Notes under the pieces: model-generated
Told to the model about the DNA's origin: nothing
What the model saw: only the letters and a program-made list of their open reading frames with translations
The model's database searches: none
Position numbers and translations under genes: made by a program
Shown here: positions 42,600 through 51,556 of the stretch, piece after piece
Layout of the letters: every line of letters starts with the position of its first letter
How positions within the stretch are numbered: the stretch's first letter is position 1
Source: an uncultured Pseudomonadales bacterium
GTDB lineage: Bacteria; Pseudomonadota; Gammaproteobacteria; Pseudomonadales; Azotimanducaceae
DNA length: 64,000 nt
Assembly: GCA_937775265.1 (NCBI GenBank)
Contig: CALKBV010000010.1
Coordinates: 62,001-126,000 of the forward strand
Direction of reading: 5' to 3'

Positions 42600-43898
42600 A
42601 TGTTATTAGGTTTTTTTGAGCACTTGCGTAGATATCGCGTGCCGGTCTCGGTTCGTGAACTGATTGATCTTCTGTCGATTTTCAGTCATCGATTGCTTTT
42701 TGCCGACCAGGATGAGTTCTATTTTCTTAGTCGGTTATCGCTGGTCAAGGATGAAAAATACTACGATCGTTTTGACCAGGCATTTGCCTCCTATTTTTCC
42801 GGACTCGATGACTGGGTTGGCGTGTTTGGAGAAGATGAAAGCGACCAGCTCAGGGAACTGCTGACCCGAGTGAGGGAGGGTAATGAGCGAGAAGTGGCAT
42901 TGGTGATGGAGGAGTATGGCGAAGCAGTCGCTGAAGCGAAAGAAAGAGCCGCTCGTAAAGACGGTGAGGACAATAGCAAAGATGAAGGTGAGCCAGGGTC
43001 GGGTGAACAAGAGACTGGAGAAGGTGGCGAAAAAGGTGAGCAAGGTAATGACGGTGAAGAAGGCGAGGGTGATTCCGGCGAAAAGGGCGAAGGTGATAAA
43101 GGGAAGGAAGGTGAAGGCAATGATGGTGAGAAGGGTGAAGGCCTAAGCGAAGAAGCCGAATCAGGAGAGCGAACCGAAATGACTGAAGCGCCGCGCAAGA
43201 GAGCGATGAAAGTCTGGCTGGAAAGGGAGTTCGCTGACTATGATCCCGACGTCGAGCTAGGCACCAGAAACTTGAAGATGGCGCTTCGCCGGTTACGTCG
43301 CTGGGTTCGTGAAGCATCTGACCTGGAGCTGGACTTGGCTGATACTATCAGGTCGACCGCGCGAAACGGTGGGTTCCTGGACATCAAGGAAGTACCTGAA
43401 CGACACAACGCAGTTAAGGTTTTGATGCTTTTTGATGTCGGTGGCTCCATGGATCAGCATGTCGAATTATGTGCGCAATTGTTTTCTGCAGCAGGGAATG
43501 AATTCAAGCACCTGGAGTACTATTACTTCCACAATTATGTTTATGAATCTGTTTGGCATGAGAACGAGCGACGCACGGAAGACAAGTTGCCACTCCGGCA
43601 TTTACTCCAAAAGTTCCCCCGGGACTACAAATTAATTATAGTTGGAGACGCCGATATGGGGCGTCATGAGATTTCAGATCGCGGTGGAAGCGTCGAGCAT
43701 TTTAATGCGGAACCCGGAGAAGTCTGGATGAGTCGCCTGACGGAACAGTTCCGCAGTGTCGTCTGGCTGAATCCGCTTCCTGAAAGTAGATGGCAGGATT
43801 CTGCATCGATTCAACTGGCTAAGAGGTTGGTTGATGGTCAGATGTTTTTTTTGAGCGATAAAGGCCTTGAGTCCGCGATGAAATACCTGATGAGATAA
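42600..43898 (+). CDS. CoxE-like VWA-domain protein with acidic low-complexity linker
   Basis: 432 residues. The N-terminal about 100 form the CoxE-type helical domain (FFEHLRRYRVPVSVRELIDLL). A linker of about 85 residues (105-190) made almost only of Glu, Gly, Lys, Asp and Ser follows, then a helical domain and a VWA fold with the metal-ion-dependent adhesion motif DVGGSMD near residue 280. The family usually acts with a MoxR-type AAA+ ATPase in metal-enzyme maturation or protein remodelling, but no such gene is adjacent here. No strong ribosome-binding site precedes the ATG at 42600, though the N-terminus matches family starts. Cytoplasmic; no signal peptide. Confidence 0.88.
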   Translation: MLLGFFEHLRRYRVPVSVRELIDLLSIFSHRLLFADQDEFYFLSRLSLVKDEKYYDRFDQAFASYFSGLDDWVGVFGEDESDQLRELLTRVREGNEREVALVMEEYGEAVAEAKERAARKDGEDNSKDEGEPGSGEQETGEGGEKGEQGNDGEEGEGDSGEKGEGDKGKEGEGNDGEKGEGLSEEAESGERTEMTEAPRKRAMKVWLEREFADYDPDVELGTRNLKMALRRLRRWVREASDLELDLADTIRSTARNGGFLDIKEVPERHNAVKVLMLFDVGGSMDQHVELCAQLFSAAGNEFKHLEYYYFHNYVYESVWHENERRTEDKLPLRHLLQKFPRDYKLIIVGDADMGRHEISDRGGSVEHFNAEPGEVWMSRLTEQFRSVVWLNPLPESRWQDSASIQLAKRLVDGQMFFLSDKGLESAMKYLMR

Positions 43899-43962
43899 AC
43901 GTTTACGTCCTGTCTACCTAAGTCGAGACTTTTATAGCCGTTTTTTGTATGCCTCGTGCGCG

Positions 43963-44295
43963 TTACGAATCAGGTATTTCTAGATCATTCAGAGCGAGGA
44001 GCACATTATCATCATGACTAGATTGTTGTGAATTAATTACTTTAATCGATTCATTGCAGTTAAGTTCCTGTTCATAGATAAGCGTATTCATTGCCAAGAT
44101 AGTTTTAAAGCATTCACTTAGCAAGAGAGATCCTGTGATTTCACTTAACGCTTCATTGTCCTTTTTCGCCAGCGCGATTGCGACAGCCATAAAATCGTCC
44201 ATGGAAGCTTTAGATCGAGCTTTGATTTTGTTGCAGCTACTAAAACAGGAAAGAAATATGCCCATGTCGAGCTGCAGTTTTGTGTTCATGTCCAA
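43963..44295 (-). CDS. hypothetical protein, possibly decayed
   Basis: 110 residues with no family I recognise; helical in appearance (DDFMAVAIALAKKDNEALSEI), with four Cys, two close together (SCFSSC). The first start is TTG at 44295, directly at the stop codon of the receiver-like gene upstream; an ATG lies at 44289. The tight junction suggests the two are one transcript and possibly parts of one former gene. Amino-acid composition is Ser- and Asn-rich, unlike the neighbours. Confidence 0.4.
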   Translation of the reverse strand: MDMNTKLQLDMGIFLSCFSSCNKIKARSKASMDDFMAVAIALAKKDNEALSEITGSLLLSECFKTILAMNTLIYEQELNCNESIKVINSQQSSHDDNVLLALNDLEIPDS

Positions 44296-44694
44296 TTACA
44301 AGGCATTACCAATCCCTCTCGCGAGGTCTTTCCTGAACTCATAGCGCTCTCGCTTTGATTCGAAGGTGGGGTCATAAATAATCAACAAGTTCTTAGATCC
44401 TTGTTGTATTGCTTCAATTAGCCTCTGGTTTTTTGAGAGAGATGCGCCAGATTCCCGGGCTCTATTAGCCGAATTTTTCTGGCTTGCCTTGATTCGGTCA
44501 ATTTCCCGACGATTCTTTTTACGCTCCAATAGCTCTTTATAAATGATCAGTTTTAGGTCTTTTGGCTGATGAGGCTTAACGAGGTAGGCATGGACGCTAG
44601 CTCGATCATCATCAACGAACAATAAGACTGGTTTTACGTTTTGACACTCGTTTGTATGATTAACTTTTTCTTGTAGCCTCATCTCCAGGCTCAT
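44296..44694 (-). CDS. response-regulator-like protein with internally deleted receiver domain
   Basis: 132 residues. KPVLLFVDDD (about 21-30) is the first strand and acidic pair of a CheY-like receiver. It jumps at once to HAYLVKPHQPKDLKLIIYKELLERK, the last strand, the conserved Lys-Pro and the final helix of such a domain. About 70-80 residues between them, including the phosphoacceptor Asp and the Thr/Ser switch strand, are missing, with the junction near 44595. The C-terminal part (EAIQQGSKNLLIIYDPTFESKRERYEFRKDL) has no recognised domain. A phosphotransfer role is impossible as written, so it is likely a decaying gene. Confidence 0.5.
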   Translation of the reverse strand: MSLEMRLQEKVNHTNECQNVKPVLLFVDDDRASVHAYLVKPHQPKDLKLIIYKELLERKKNRREIDRIKASQKNSANRARESGASLSKNQRLIEAIQQGSKNLLIIYDPTFESKRERYEFRKDLARGIGNAL

Positions 44695-45180
44695 CAGTTG
44701 GTTCCTGCCTTGATTTATAGGTTTTCAATTTATAGCGGGCAGGTAATTCGGGATTGATGGAGTTGTGGACTTTTGTAATGGAATGTAACCAGAAGGGTCG
44801 TACCCACGATTTGTGAGGTCTTGGATCGCGTTCCGCAATGGGTTTCGGCTATGTAAGTTGTGGGTATTGCACGATTAAAAGTACAGTCGGTGCCGGCATT
44901 CAGCTAACCATGAATCTGCCGCTGGATACTAAATCCATCGTATTGAGCGAACCTGCGCTCCTCGTGATCGTAATTTATGGCGCCTCGGCATTGGGGAGGG
45001 GAGTCTAGGGAGAGCGGGGAGAGGCGGAGATCAGGAGGGGTGCGAGAGAAGAGAAGTGCAGAGAGTGGTTAGGGCCTCGGTGTTCCAGTTCGGCTGGAGT
45101 ATCAAAATTGGATGCAAGACGCTGCTCCAAATTGTGTTTAGATTGGCGCAAACGATATTAACGATAGGTAGAAAAACGCA
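44695..45180. other. gene-free region with a purine-rich tract
   Basis: No coding frame with family-like sequence is seen on either strand. The notable feature is a strand-biased G/A stretch of about 75 bases at 44991-45068 (TTGGGGAGGGG then many GGAGAG and GAGAGAAGAGAAG blocks), unlike the rest of the window. Promoter elements for the DUF385 gene at 45181 must lie between 45070 and 45180. Confidence 0.6.
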
Positions 45181-45594
45181 ATGACGGAAATGAAAAACTT
45201 TAATGAAAAAATTATCGAAGAATTTCGAGCTAATAACGGTCAGGTAGCGATGTTCGCGGACTACCCAATGATCATTCTGCATACGGTCGGTAGTAAATCA
45301 GGCAAGATGTTCCTGGTACCTCTGGTGCTGACCATCAAAGATGGTGAGATGTTGTTGTTTGCGTCATTTGCAGGCGCTAAGAAACATCCAGCCTGGGTGT
45401 TTAACCTAAGAGCGAATCCAGAGATTACTGTTGAAGTAGGCGATGAATCGTTCGCCGTCCGGGTAGTTGAGTTGGCGCAGGCAGAGGCGAAAGGTACAGT
45501 CCAGAGACAGGCCGGTGTTTCAGAACAGTTTGCAAAGTATGTCGAATCAGCTGCGCCGCGCGACATTCCCGTGTTCCGTATCGAGAGGGTTTAG
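45181..45594 (+). CDS. nitroreductase/deazaflavin-dependent oxidoreductase family protein (DUF385)
   Basis: Split-barrel Ddn-like protein of 137 residues. The family blocks are ILHTVGSKSGKMFLVPLVLT (about residues 37-56), FASFAGAKKHPAWVFNLRANPEITVEV (about 63-89) and the C-terminal DIPVFRIERV. It is a paralogue, in the broad sense, of the protein encoded at 16208-16642 and, like it, aligns with F420-using actinobacterial proteins; the cofactor in this organism is unknown. It follows a 0.5 kb gene-free region and precedes an aldo/keto reductase gene by 143 bp. Confidence 0.82.
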   Translation: MTEMKNFNEKIIEEFRANNGQVAMFADYPMIILHTVGSKSGKMFLVPLVLTIKDGEMLLFASFAGAKKHPAWVFNLRANPEITVEVGDESFAVRVVELAQAEAKGTVQRQAGVSEQFAKYVESAAPRDIPVFRIERV

Positions 45595-45737
45595 TTCTCA
45601 GCCGGTTGACAACCGGTCAGCACCCGCTTGCGTATGACTGGGCAAGCCGCCTTTCACAACATCATAGACAACTATCATAGGGCAAGGACCTGTTGATTTT
45701 GTTTATACTCTTCCGCCTTTGGAGGTGGGGTCAAATA

Positions 45738-46679
45738 ATGGATCATGTAAGGCTTGGGCGAACAAACCTGATGGTAAGTCCTGTGGGTCTCGGTTGTGGT
45801 GGACACAGCCGGCTGGGCATGCGTGAAAGCAAGGATTCTTCCACTGCAGAAGGAGTGGTCAAGCACGCTCTTGATCTGGGGATCAATTACTTTGACACTG
45901 CACGCGCCTACGGTACTGAAGAAGTGGTCGGTAACATTGTTCACCGCCAGCGGTCTGAGGTCGTGATCAGTACAAAGACAATGTTCCGTGACAAGGGTGG
46001 CGACTACATGCCCGTTGAAAAGCTGGTTGAGTCATTAGAGAAGAGCCTTAATCGAATGAATACGGACTACGTTGATGTATTCAGTTTTCATGGGGTGATG
46101 CCGCAGGACCTTGACTATTGCGTAGCGGAATACGTACCGGTACTGCAGCAACAGATTCAGCTCGGAAAAATTCGGTACCTGGGTATTACTGAAAGTTTCA
46201 GACAGGACCCAACCCATGAAATGTTGCAACGAGCAGTCCCGATCGGCTGCTTTGACGTCGCGATGGTAGGGTTCAACTTCCTTAATTCGGGAGCACGCGA
46301 CCAGGTTTTCCCGGACTGCCTTCGGTTAGATGTCGGCACACAGGTTATGCACGCTGTACGCAGAGCGCTCAGTAATCCGGCGGTGCTGATGCAAAATATT
46401 GAACAGCTGATTTCCTCGGGCGAAATCGAAAAGGGAGTTGTTAATAATGATGATCCGCTGAAATTTTTAACCGGGCACCCTGGGGTCAAGTCTGTGATCG
46501 AGGCTGCTTATCGATACTGCCGATATGAGCCGGGTGTTTCTTTGGTGTTGACCGGAACCGGCAGCGTGGACCATTTGACCAGTAATGTTGCGGCACTGAC
46601 AGCGGCGCCATTGCCTGACGAGTTGATGGCGGAACTAGACAGGGTTTTTGGGAAAGTCACGTCTGTCTCCGGCGACTAA
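45738..46679 (+). CDS. aldo/keto reductase family protein
   Basis: NAD(P)H-dependent (beta/alpha)8 oxidoreductase of 313 residues. The ATG at 45738 with GGTGGGG seven bases upstream is preferred over an upstream in-frame start that adds unlike sequence. LGRTNLMVSPVGLGCGG is the family N-terminus; ALDLGINYFDTARAYGTEEVVG carries the catalytic Asp and Tyr, the Lys follows in VISTKTM, and the His lies in VFSFHGV. The C-terminal LVLTGTGSVDHLTSNV contributes to the cofactor pocket. The 3' end overlaps the convergent epimerase-like gene by 4 bp. Confidence 0.88.
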   Translation: MDHVRLGRTNLMVSPVGLGCGGHSRLGMRESKDSSTAEGVVKHALDLGINYFDTARAYGTEEVVGNIVHRQRSEVVISTKTMFRDKGGDYMPVEKLVESLEKSLNRMNTDYVDVFSFHGVMPQDLDYCVAEYVPVLQQQIQLGKIRYLGITESFRQDPTHEMLQRAVPIGCFDVAMVGFNFLNSGARDQVFPDCLRLDVGTQVMHAVRRALSNPAVLMQNIEQLISSGEIEKGVVNNDDPLKFLTGHPGVKSVIEAAYRYCRYEPGVSLVLTGTGSVDHLTSNVAALTAAPLPDELMAELDRVFGKVTSVSGD

Positions 46680-47539
46680 ATGTCACTCTTCGATTTTTCC
46701 TCGAAGAGCAAACTTTTCAAACCGACATCAAGCGCTACTGGTTCAATGCTGAGGTTATCCAAGTCTTCAGTACTGAAATCTTTGTTTTCGAGTAACCGAC
46801 GAACTTCATCTTGTGTGATAACTGGTACCCCGGGTAACAGGTGCGTTAGTGGCGCAAGCAGGCTTAACAGGGTGATCGGTATTGAGACGACCCGGCATTC
46901 CTCTCCTGATAACTCAATGCAACGTTCGACGAAATGGCGGTAAGTGGTAGGACTTTTGCCAGGGACCGTTATGGTCTTTCCGATGCTCGAACGGTTGTCT
47001 ATGCAAGCCCGTATTGCCTTGACGACATCACTGGCAAGGACGGGCTGGATCAGCGATTCCCCATTGTCGGGTAGTGGAATGATCGGAGACACTCGTGCCA
47101 TTTGGACGACGCGCTCAATATTGTTTAGTCCCGGTGCGCCATAAATCATTGTCGGGTGAATCAGGGTGGCCGGGATCTCACTCATCCAGATAGCATGGGA
47201 CATAGCAGCCAGGCGGGCACATTTGTCATCTGGAAATCGCGTATAGATGCGAGTTGAGCCCAAGGCTATCAGTCGACTCATGTCGGGCTTACGTGCAATC
47301 AGGTTTGTCAGTATCTCTGGGCGGGAACAATGTATAAGTAGCGTGTTTTTGTTCACCAATCTGGCTAGAGCCGCACTGTCATTAGCGTCAAGCTGTACAA
47401 ACTGCGCAGTGCTGTTCGTGGGAATATTCCGGGGGTTTCTCGCGATTCCCGTCACGGGGATGCCATCGTCCAGCAGCGCTTCATACAGCATCCGGCCAGG
47501 ACCGCTACTCGCGCCTAAGATAGTGACCGACATCGTCAT
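46676..47539 (-). CDS. NAD(P)-binding epimerase-like protein (atypical SDR)
   Basis: Extended-SDR/NmrA-like protein of 287 residues. The N-terminal VTILGASSGPGRMLYEALL is an NAD(P) Rossmann motif of the GxxGxG type, ALGSTRIYTRF and the ATLIHPTMIYG block replace the classical YxxxK catalytic segment in weaker form, and the C-terminal helical part ends in a short charged tail. Likely a reductase, epimerase or redox-sensing protein; substrate unknown. Starts two bases after the ppc stop on the same strand, so it is co-transcribed with ppc. Confidence 0.75.
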   Translation of the reverse strand: MTMSVTILGASSGPGRMLYEALLDDGIPVTGIARNPRNIPTNSTAQFVQLDANDSAALARLVNKNTLLIHCSRPEILTNLIARKPDMSRLIALGSTRIYTRFPDDKCARLAAMSHAIWMSEIPATLIHPTMIYGAPGLNNIERVVQMARVSPIIPLPDNGESLIQPVLASDVVKAIRACIDNRSSIGKTITVPGKSPTTYRHFVERCIELSGEECRVVSIPITLLSLLAPLTHLLPGVPVITQDEVRRLLENKDFSTEDLDNLSIEPVALDVGLKSLLFEEKSKSDI

Positions 47540-47541
47540 GG

Positions 47542-50175
47542 CTAACCGGTGTTTCTCATACTTGCAGCAATACCGGCAATCGTTACCAGCAGTGCTTTGT
47601 GTGCCTGCGCCATATCACCTGATTCTTCACGGCAACGCTTGATCAGTTCTATTTGAAGCAGGTGCAGCGGATCTGTGTAGGGGTGTCTAAGGTCAAGCGT
47701 TAGCCTGATTTCGGGGTTTCCCTCGAGGAGTATTTCCTGGTTTTTTATTCTGTTAATGCTGTCGATGAGTTTGGCCAGTCGTGAGCGAAAGGAATCACCC
47801 ATCAGTTTTAATTTCGGGGACACTAGGGTTTCGTCATAGCGTTCGGAAATTTCTGCATCGGCTTTACATAACACCATCTCGAGCATGTTAATCTGGGTCT
47901 GGAAGAATGGCCATTCTTCAACCATCTCCTTTAGAACGTTGAGTTCCTTAGTGGAGAGCTCCTGTTCGAAGGCTGTGTCTGTACCCAGCCATGCCGGTAG
48001 CATTAAACGTTTCTGGGTCCAGGCAAACACCCAGGGAATCGCTCTCAGTTCACCTATTGATCTGTCCGTGTCACTGCCGCTTCTGCGCGCCGGTCTTGAG
48101 CCCAGCGCAAGTAGCGCAAGTTCTCGTTCCGGAGTACCGTCTGCAAAATAGTCGATAAAGTCTTTGTTGGATTGGACTGTCGAGCGATAACTTTCACAGG
48201 CAACCTCTGAGAGCCTCTGCATCAGGAGTCGCCAGTTTTCTCTTGGCTGTGGAGGAGGCAGCAGGCTTGCCTCTATGGCAGCACTTAACACCAGGTCGAG
48301 GTTGATCAGCGCGAGTGGTGGTGATCCGTATTTGAACCGGATCATTTCACCCTGTTCGGTGACTCGCATGCTGTTTTTCACAGAACCGGGTGGCTGTGAC
48401 AGTATCGCCTGTCTTGCCGGGGCTCCGCCGCGTCCGGGCGCGCCCCCTCGGCCGTGGAACAAGGTAAGGTCAATATTGTATTTGTCAGAGACGACGACCA
48501 GTTCTTCCTGGGCACGATACTGCGCCCACGAAGCGGCCATCTGTCCAGCATCCTTAGCGCTATCAGAGTAGCCAATCATGATTTGCTGAGAACCATCAAT
48601 GTACTCCGTGTACCAGTTGGTTCGAAGCAGGCACTCAAGTGTCCAAGCGGCATTCTCAAGGTCGTCCAGTGTTTCAAAAAGGGGCACGACCGGCAACACT
48701 CGAGTGACACCGGACTTACGTAAAAGTAATACAACCCCTAAGACATCGGAAGGGCGCCTGGCCATCGAAATGATGTAGCTGGCGATACCCTGCCCATTGT
48801 CTTCTGCGATAAGCCTGAAGGTTTTGAGTATTTCACCGGCATCACCTTCTGGCTGCCAGCTGTCTGGTACCAAAGGCCTGCGGGTCTTGAGTTCTTGCAA
48901 TAGGAAATCTGTTCGGGCTTTCTCTGACCAGTGCCTATAGCTGCCCAGTTCCAGGTATTCGGTGATCGCGTCCAGAAGTTCGATATGTTTGTCAGAGCTC
49001 TGGCGAATATCCAGTTCTACCAGCGTCACTCCAAATGTATTGGCGCGAATCAGGGTTTCCTTTAAAAGACCGTCGGCAATGATATTCATGCCGCACGAAA
49101 GCAGAGAGTCGTAGCATAGTTGCAGCGGCGCGATCAGGTCGGCGTCACTGTGAATCAATCCGGGCTCTGGTGGCTCGGATGTTTCTGCCCAGGTTCGAGT
49201 CGCTACTAGTCTCTCACGCAATGACCTGAGAATATGGCGGTAGGGTTCGTCGACACCTTCGGGGCACTGTGTGGCAAGCTCGCTCGAGCAGTTAGACATT
49301 GAGAGCTGTGACAAAAGCTCTTCAACATCTCTTAAATACAAATCTGCCGCCATCCACCTGGCCAGCCTTAAAATCTCTTTGGTCACATCAGCGGTGACGT
49401 TCGGATTACCATCTCTGTCACCACCCATCCAGGACGAAATTTTGATCGGAGATACACTTAAAGGCAGTGTCTCGCCTGTTACTTTGAATGTCAGTTCACT
49501 TAATCGATTCCACAGCTGTGGGATAGCAGTCCACAGTGAGTGTTCAATTACCGCGTAACCCCACTTGGCCTCATCCTGTGGTGTGGGTTTTTCTGTCCTG
49601 ATTTCATCCGTGAACCAGACCTCAGCGATCAGTCGCTCCAGATCCAGTCGTTCCTGTGTGTCGAGTTCCTGGTCTTCGTTGACGTCATTGAGCGCGGAGG
49701 CTATTCGGTTGTATTTTTGAATCAGGGTACGTCGGGTGATTTCGGTCGGGTGTGCAGTAAGAACAAGATCGCATCGCATACTGATAATAGTTTCAACGAC
49801 ACGCTGCCGATCGATCCCTTTATTGATCAGGCGAGTGAACAATTCTTCCAATTGTGAACCAATGGCAGTTTCAGTCGACTCCGCCTGTTCGGCAATATTG
49901 GTGAGATTAAGAAACTGGTTGAACGCTCGTGCGACGGATATTAGTGATTCACCGTCAAGCTTCGTAAGCACCTGGCGCAACTGTTCATGGTCACCCTGTT
50001 CTCTATTTTCAGGATCAATCGCAGATTGTCGGTTCGCCTTCGCGAGTAGTCGAATTTCTTCAACCTTGGAAAGGAATTTCTGCCCGTGTTGGCGCGTCAT
50101 TGTCTCACCCAGAATAGTACTTAAGGTTCGAACGCGATGGCGCAGGCGTGGGGAGATCAGATCATTCATAGGCAT
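47542..50175 (-). CDS. ppc: phosphoenolpyruvate carboxylase
   Basis: Adds bicarbonate to phosphoenolpyruvate to form oxaloacetate, replenishing the TCA cycle. At 877 residues it is full-length. The catalytic His is in VLTAHPTEITRR (about residue 138), bicarbonate/PEP-binding motifs GYSDSAKDAGQMAASWAQYRAQ and FHGRGGAPGRGGAP lie at about 555-600, and the C-terminus ends with the invariant-type SMRNTG. The start is ATG 50175 or 50169. An epimerase-like gene follows two bases after the stop. Divergent from the SDR gene at 50280, sharing a 104-bp promoter gap. Confidence 0.97.
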   Translation of the reverse strand: MPMNDLISPRLRHRVRTLSTILGETMTRQHGQKFLSKVEEIRLLAKANRQSAIDPENREQGDHEQLRQVLTKLDGESLISVARAFNQFLNLTNIAEQAESTETAIGSQLEELFTRLINKGIDRQRVVETIISMRCDLVLTAHPTEITRRTLIQKYNRIASALNDVNEDQELDTQERLDLERLIAEVWFTDEIRTEKPTPQDEAKWGYAVIEHSLWTAIPQLWNRLSELTFKVTGETLPLSVSPIKISSWMGGDRDGNPNVTADVTKEILRLARWMAADLYLRDVEELLSQLSMSNCSSELATQCPEGVDEPYRHILRSLRERLVATRTWAETSEPPEPGLIHSDADLIAPLQLCYDSLLSCGMNIIADGLLKETLIRANTFGVTLVELDIRQSSDKHIELLDAITEYLELGSYRHWSEKARTDFLLQELKTRRPLVPDSWQPEGDAGEILKTFRLIAEDNGQGIASYIISMARRPSDVLGVVLLLRKSGVTRVLPVVPLFETLDDLENAAWTLECLLRTNWYTEYIDGSQQIMIGYSDSAKDAGQMAASWAQYRAQEELVVVSDKYNIDLTLFHGRGGAPGRGGAPARQAILSQPPGSVKNSMRVTEQGEMIRFKYGSPPLALINLDLVLSAAIEASLLPPPQPRENWRLLMQRLSEVACESYRSTVQSNKDFIDYFADGTPERELALLALGSRPARRSGSDTDRSIGELRAIPWVFAWTQKRLMLPAWLGTDTAFEQELSTKELNVLKEMVEEWPFFQTQINMLEMVLCKADAEISERYDETLVSPKLKLMGDSFRSRLAKLIDSINRIKNQEILLEGNPEIRLTLDLRHPYTDPLHLLQIELIKRCREESGDMAQAHKALLVTIAGIAASMRNTG

Positions 50176-50279
50176 GTCGGCTAGTGGTTTGATGATTCTA
50201 CACGGCTCTGGATGCGAAGTGCAGACTGGGCGGCTGCCTGTAGGTACAATAGTTTCTTTTTGATTAGTAGGAGAGACAG

Positions 50280-51035
50280 GTGGACGAACTGGATATGACG
50301 GGAAAGGTTGTGTTGATTACGGGTGGCAGCAGGGGGCTCGGCAAGGCCATGGCACTTGGTTTCGCACGTCACGGGGCAAACGTTGCTATCGTCAGCCGAA
50401 AAATTGAATCCTGTATCGAAACGGCCAGAGAGGTTGAAGCCCTGGGTGTTGAGGCGTTTCCGTACGCTGCTCATGCCGGGGACTGGGATTCCCTGGATGC
50501 GATGGTAGAGGCAGTCTACGCAGAGTTCGGCAAAGTTGATGTGCTGATTAACAACGCTGGCATGTCGCCACTTTACCCCTCGCTTGACCAGGTTTCCGAG
50601 GAGTTGTTCGATAAAGTTATTGGCGTCAATCTCAAGGGGCCGTTTCGACTTAGTGCCAATATTGGAAGCAGGATGGCTGAGGGGCAGGGAGGTTGTATTA
50701 TCAATGTTTCCAGCATTGCCGCTGTCAAGGCGAGTCCAACTTCAGAACCTTATGGCGCAGCGAAGGCGGGCCTCAATGCGATTACTGGTTCATTTGCGGC
50801 GGCTTATGGACCAAAAGTGAGGGTCAACTGTATTATGGCCGGGCCTTTTCTCACGGATATCAGCAAGGCCTGGGATATGGAGGCGTTTGAGGAACGTGCA
50901 AACACGACAATTCCCCTTCAGCGTGGTGGCCAGCCCGAAGAGGTCGTAGGGGCAGCGCTTTACCTGGCGAGTACAGGAGCAGGATTCACGACGGGTGCAA
51001 TTCTTGCCATCGATGGTGGCTCACACCTGCTTTAA
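50280..51035 (+). CDS. SDR-family oxidoreductase
   Basis: Classical short-chain dehydrogenase of 251 residues, start GTG 50280 with AGGAG about eight bases upstream. The NAD(P) motif is TGGSRGLGKAMA (14-25), NNAG is at about 92, and the catalytic Ser and Tyr-x-x-x-Lys are present in NVSSIA and EPYGAAKAG, in contrast to the SDR at the left edge of the window. Homology in length and pattern is to the FabG/2-deoxy-D-gluconate dehydrogenase-like group; substrate unknown. The C-terminal TGAILAIDGGSHLL is typical. Confidence 0.9.
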   Translation: MDELDMTGKVVLITGGSRGLGKAMALGFARHGANVAIVSRKIESCIETAREVEALGVEAFPYAAHAGDWDSLDAMVEAVYAEFGKVDVLINNAGMSPLYPSLDQVSEELFDKVIGVNLKGPFRLSANIGSRMAEGQGGCIINVSSIAAVKASPTSEPYGAAKAGLNAITGSFAAAYGPKVRVNCIMAGPFLTDISKAWDMEAFEERANTTIPLQRGGQPEEVVGAALYLASTGAGFTTGAILAIDGGSHLL

Positions 51036-51042
51036 ACTGAGC

Positions 51043-51441
51043 TTAAGCTGGTTTTCTGAGTGCAAATACGAAATCCCTAAAAACATCCATCAGGGTTTCG
51101 TATTTAAAGTCAGTGAATTCACCCGCGTCAAAATACATGCCGTGCTGGGCGCAGGCTTCGTACTGAATATGCTTTTGAATGGGGTCCGATAGTAGCTCCA
51201 TGGGTTTGTCGCAACGAGGACAGTTGATGTTTCGAATTTTGTTGTGTTTCTCTCCGAGTAAGGGGTCTCCATCATCAATGTGGTCGGACATCCATTTTTC
51301 TTTCAGTAACGCTGCCTCGCCAAGATCAAACCAGATACCTCGACAGGCAGAGCATTTATCTACTGTTACACCACCACTGAGTGTACTGAGAGTATGCTCG
51401 GTCATCCCAGTGTGGCATTTAGGACATTCTATTGAACTCAT
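51043..51441 (-). CDS. zinc-ribbon (zf-TFIIB) protein
   Basis: 132 residues with two zinc-ribbon units: Cys6-x2-Cys9 and Cys30-x2-Cys33 (DKCSACRGIWFDLGE) in the first, and CPRCDKPME with ACAQHGMYFDAGEF, where a Cys and a His act as the second knuckle, in the other. ACRGIWFDLGE and HGMYFDAGEF are the zf-TFIIB family hallmark. Function unknown; it probably binds nucleic acid or protein in the cytoplasm. The 3' end lies 7 bp from the convergent SDR gene. Confidence 0.88.
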   Translation of the reverse strand: MSSIECPKCHTGMTEHTLSTLSGGVTVDKCSACRGIWFDLGEAALLKEKWMSDHIDDGDPLLGEKHNKIRNINCPRCDKPMELLSDPIQKHIQYEACAQHGMYFDAGEFTDFKYETLMDVFRDFVFALRKPA

Positions 51442-51556
51442 TGAATTTTTCCTAAACGTTTAATTTCAATTCGATATTATGCACATCTCAGCTGATTTCG
51501 CTAAGCGGCTTGATTGAATTATGGGGTTCGGTTGAAATCGGCATAGAGGGACCATT

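Noticed and set aside
42600..43898. Opposite-strand open frames rich in Ser, Pro and Leu inside the VWA gene
   Set aside because: They are shadows of the Glu/Gly/Lys-rich linker, whose GAA/GGT codons read as Ser/Pro/Leu on the other strand.
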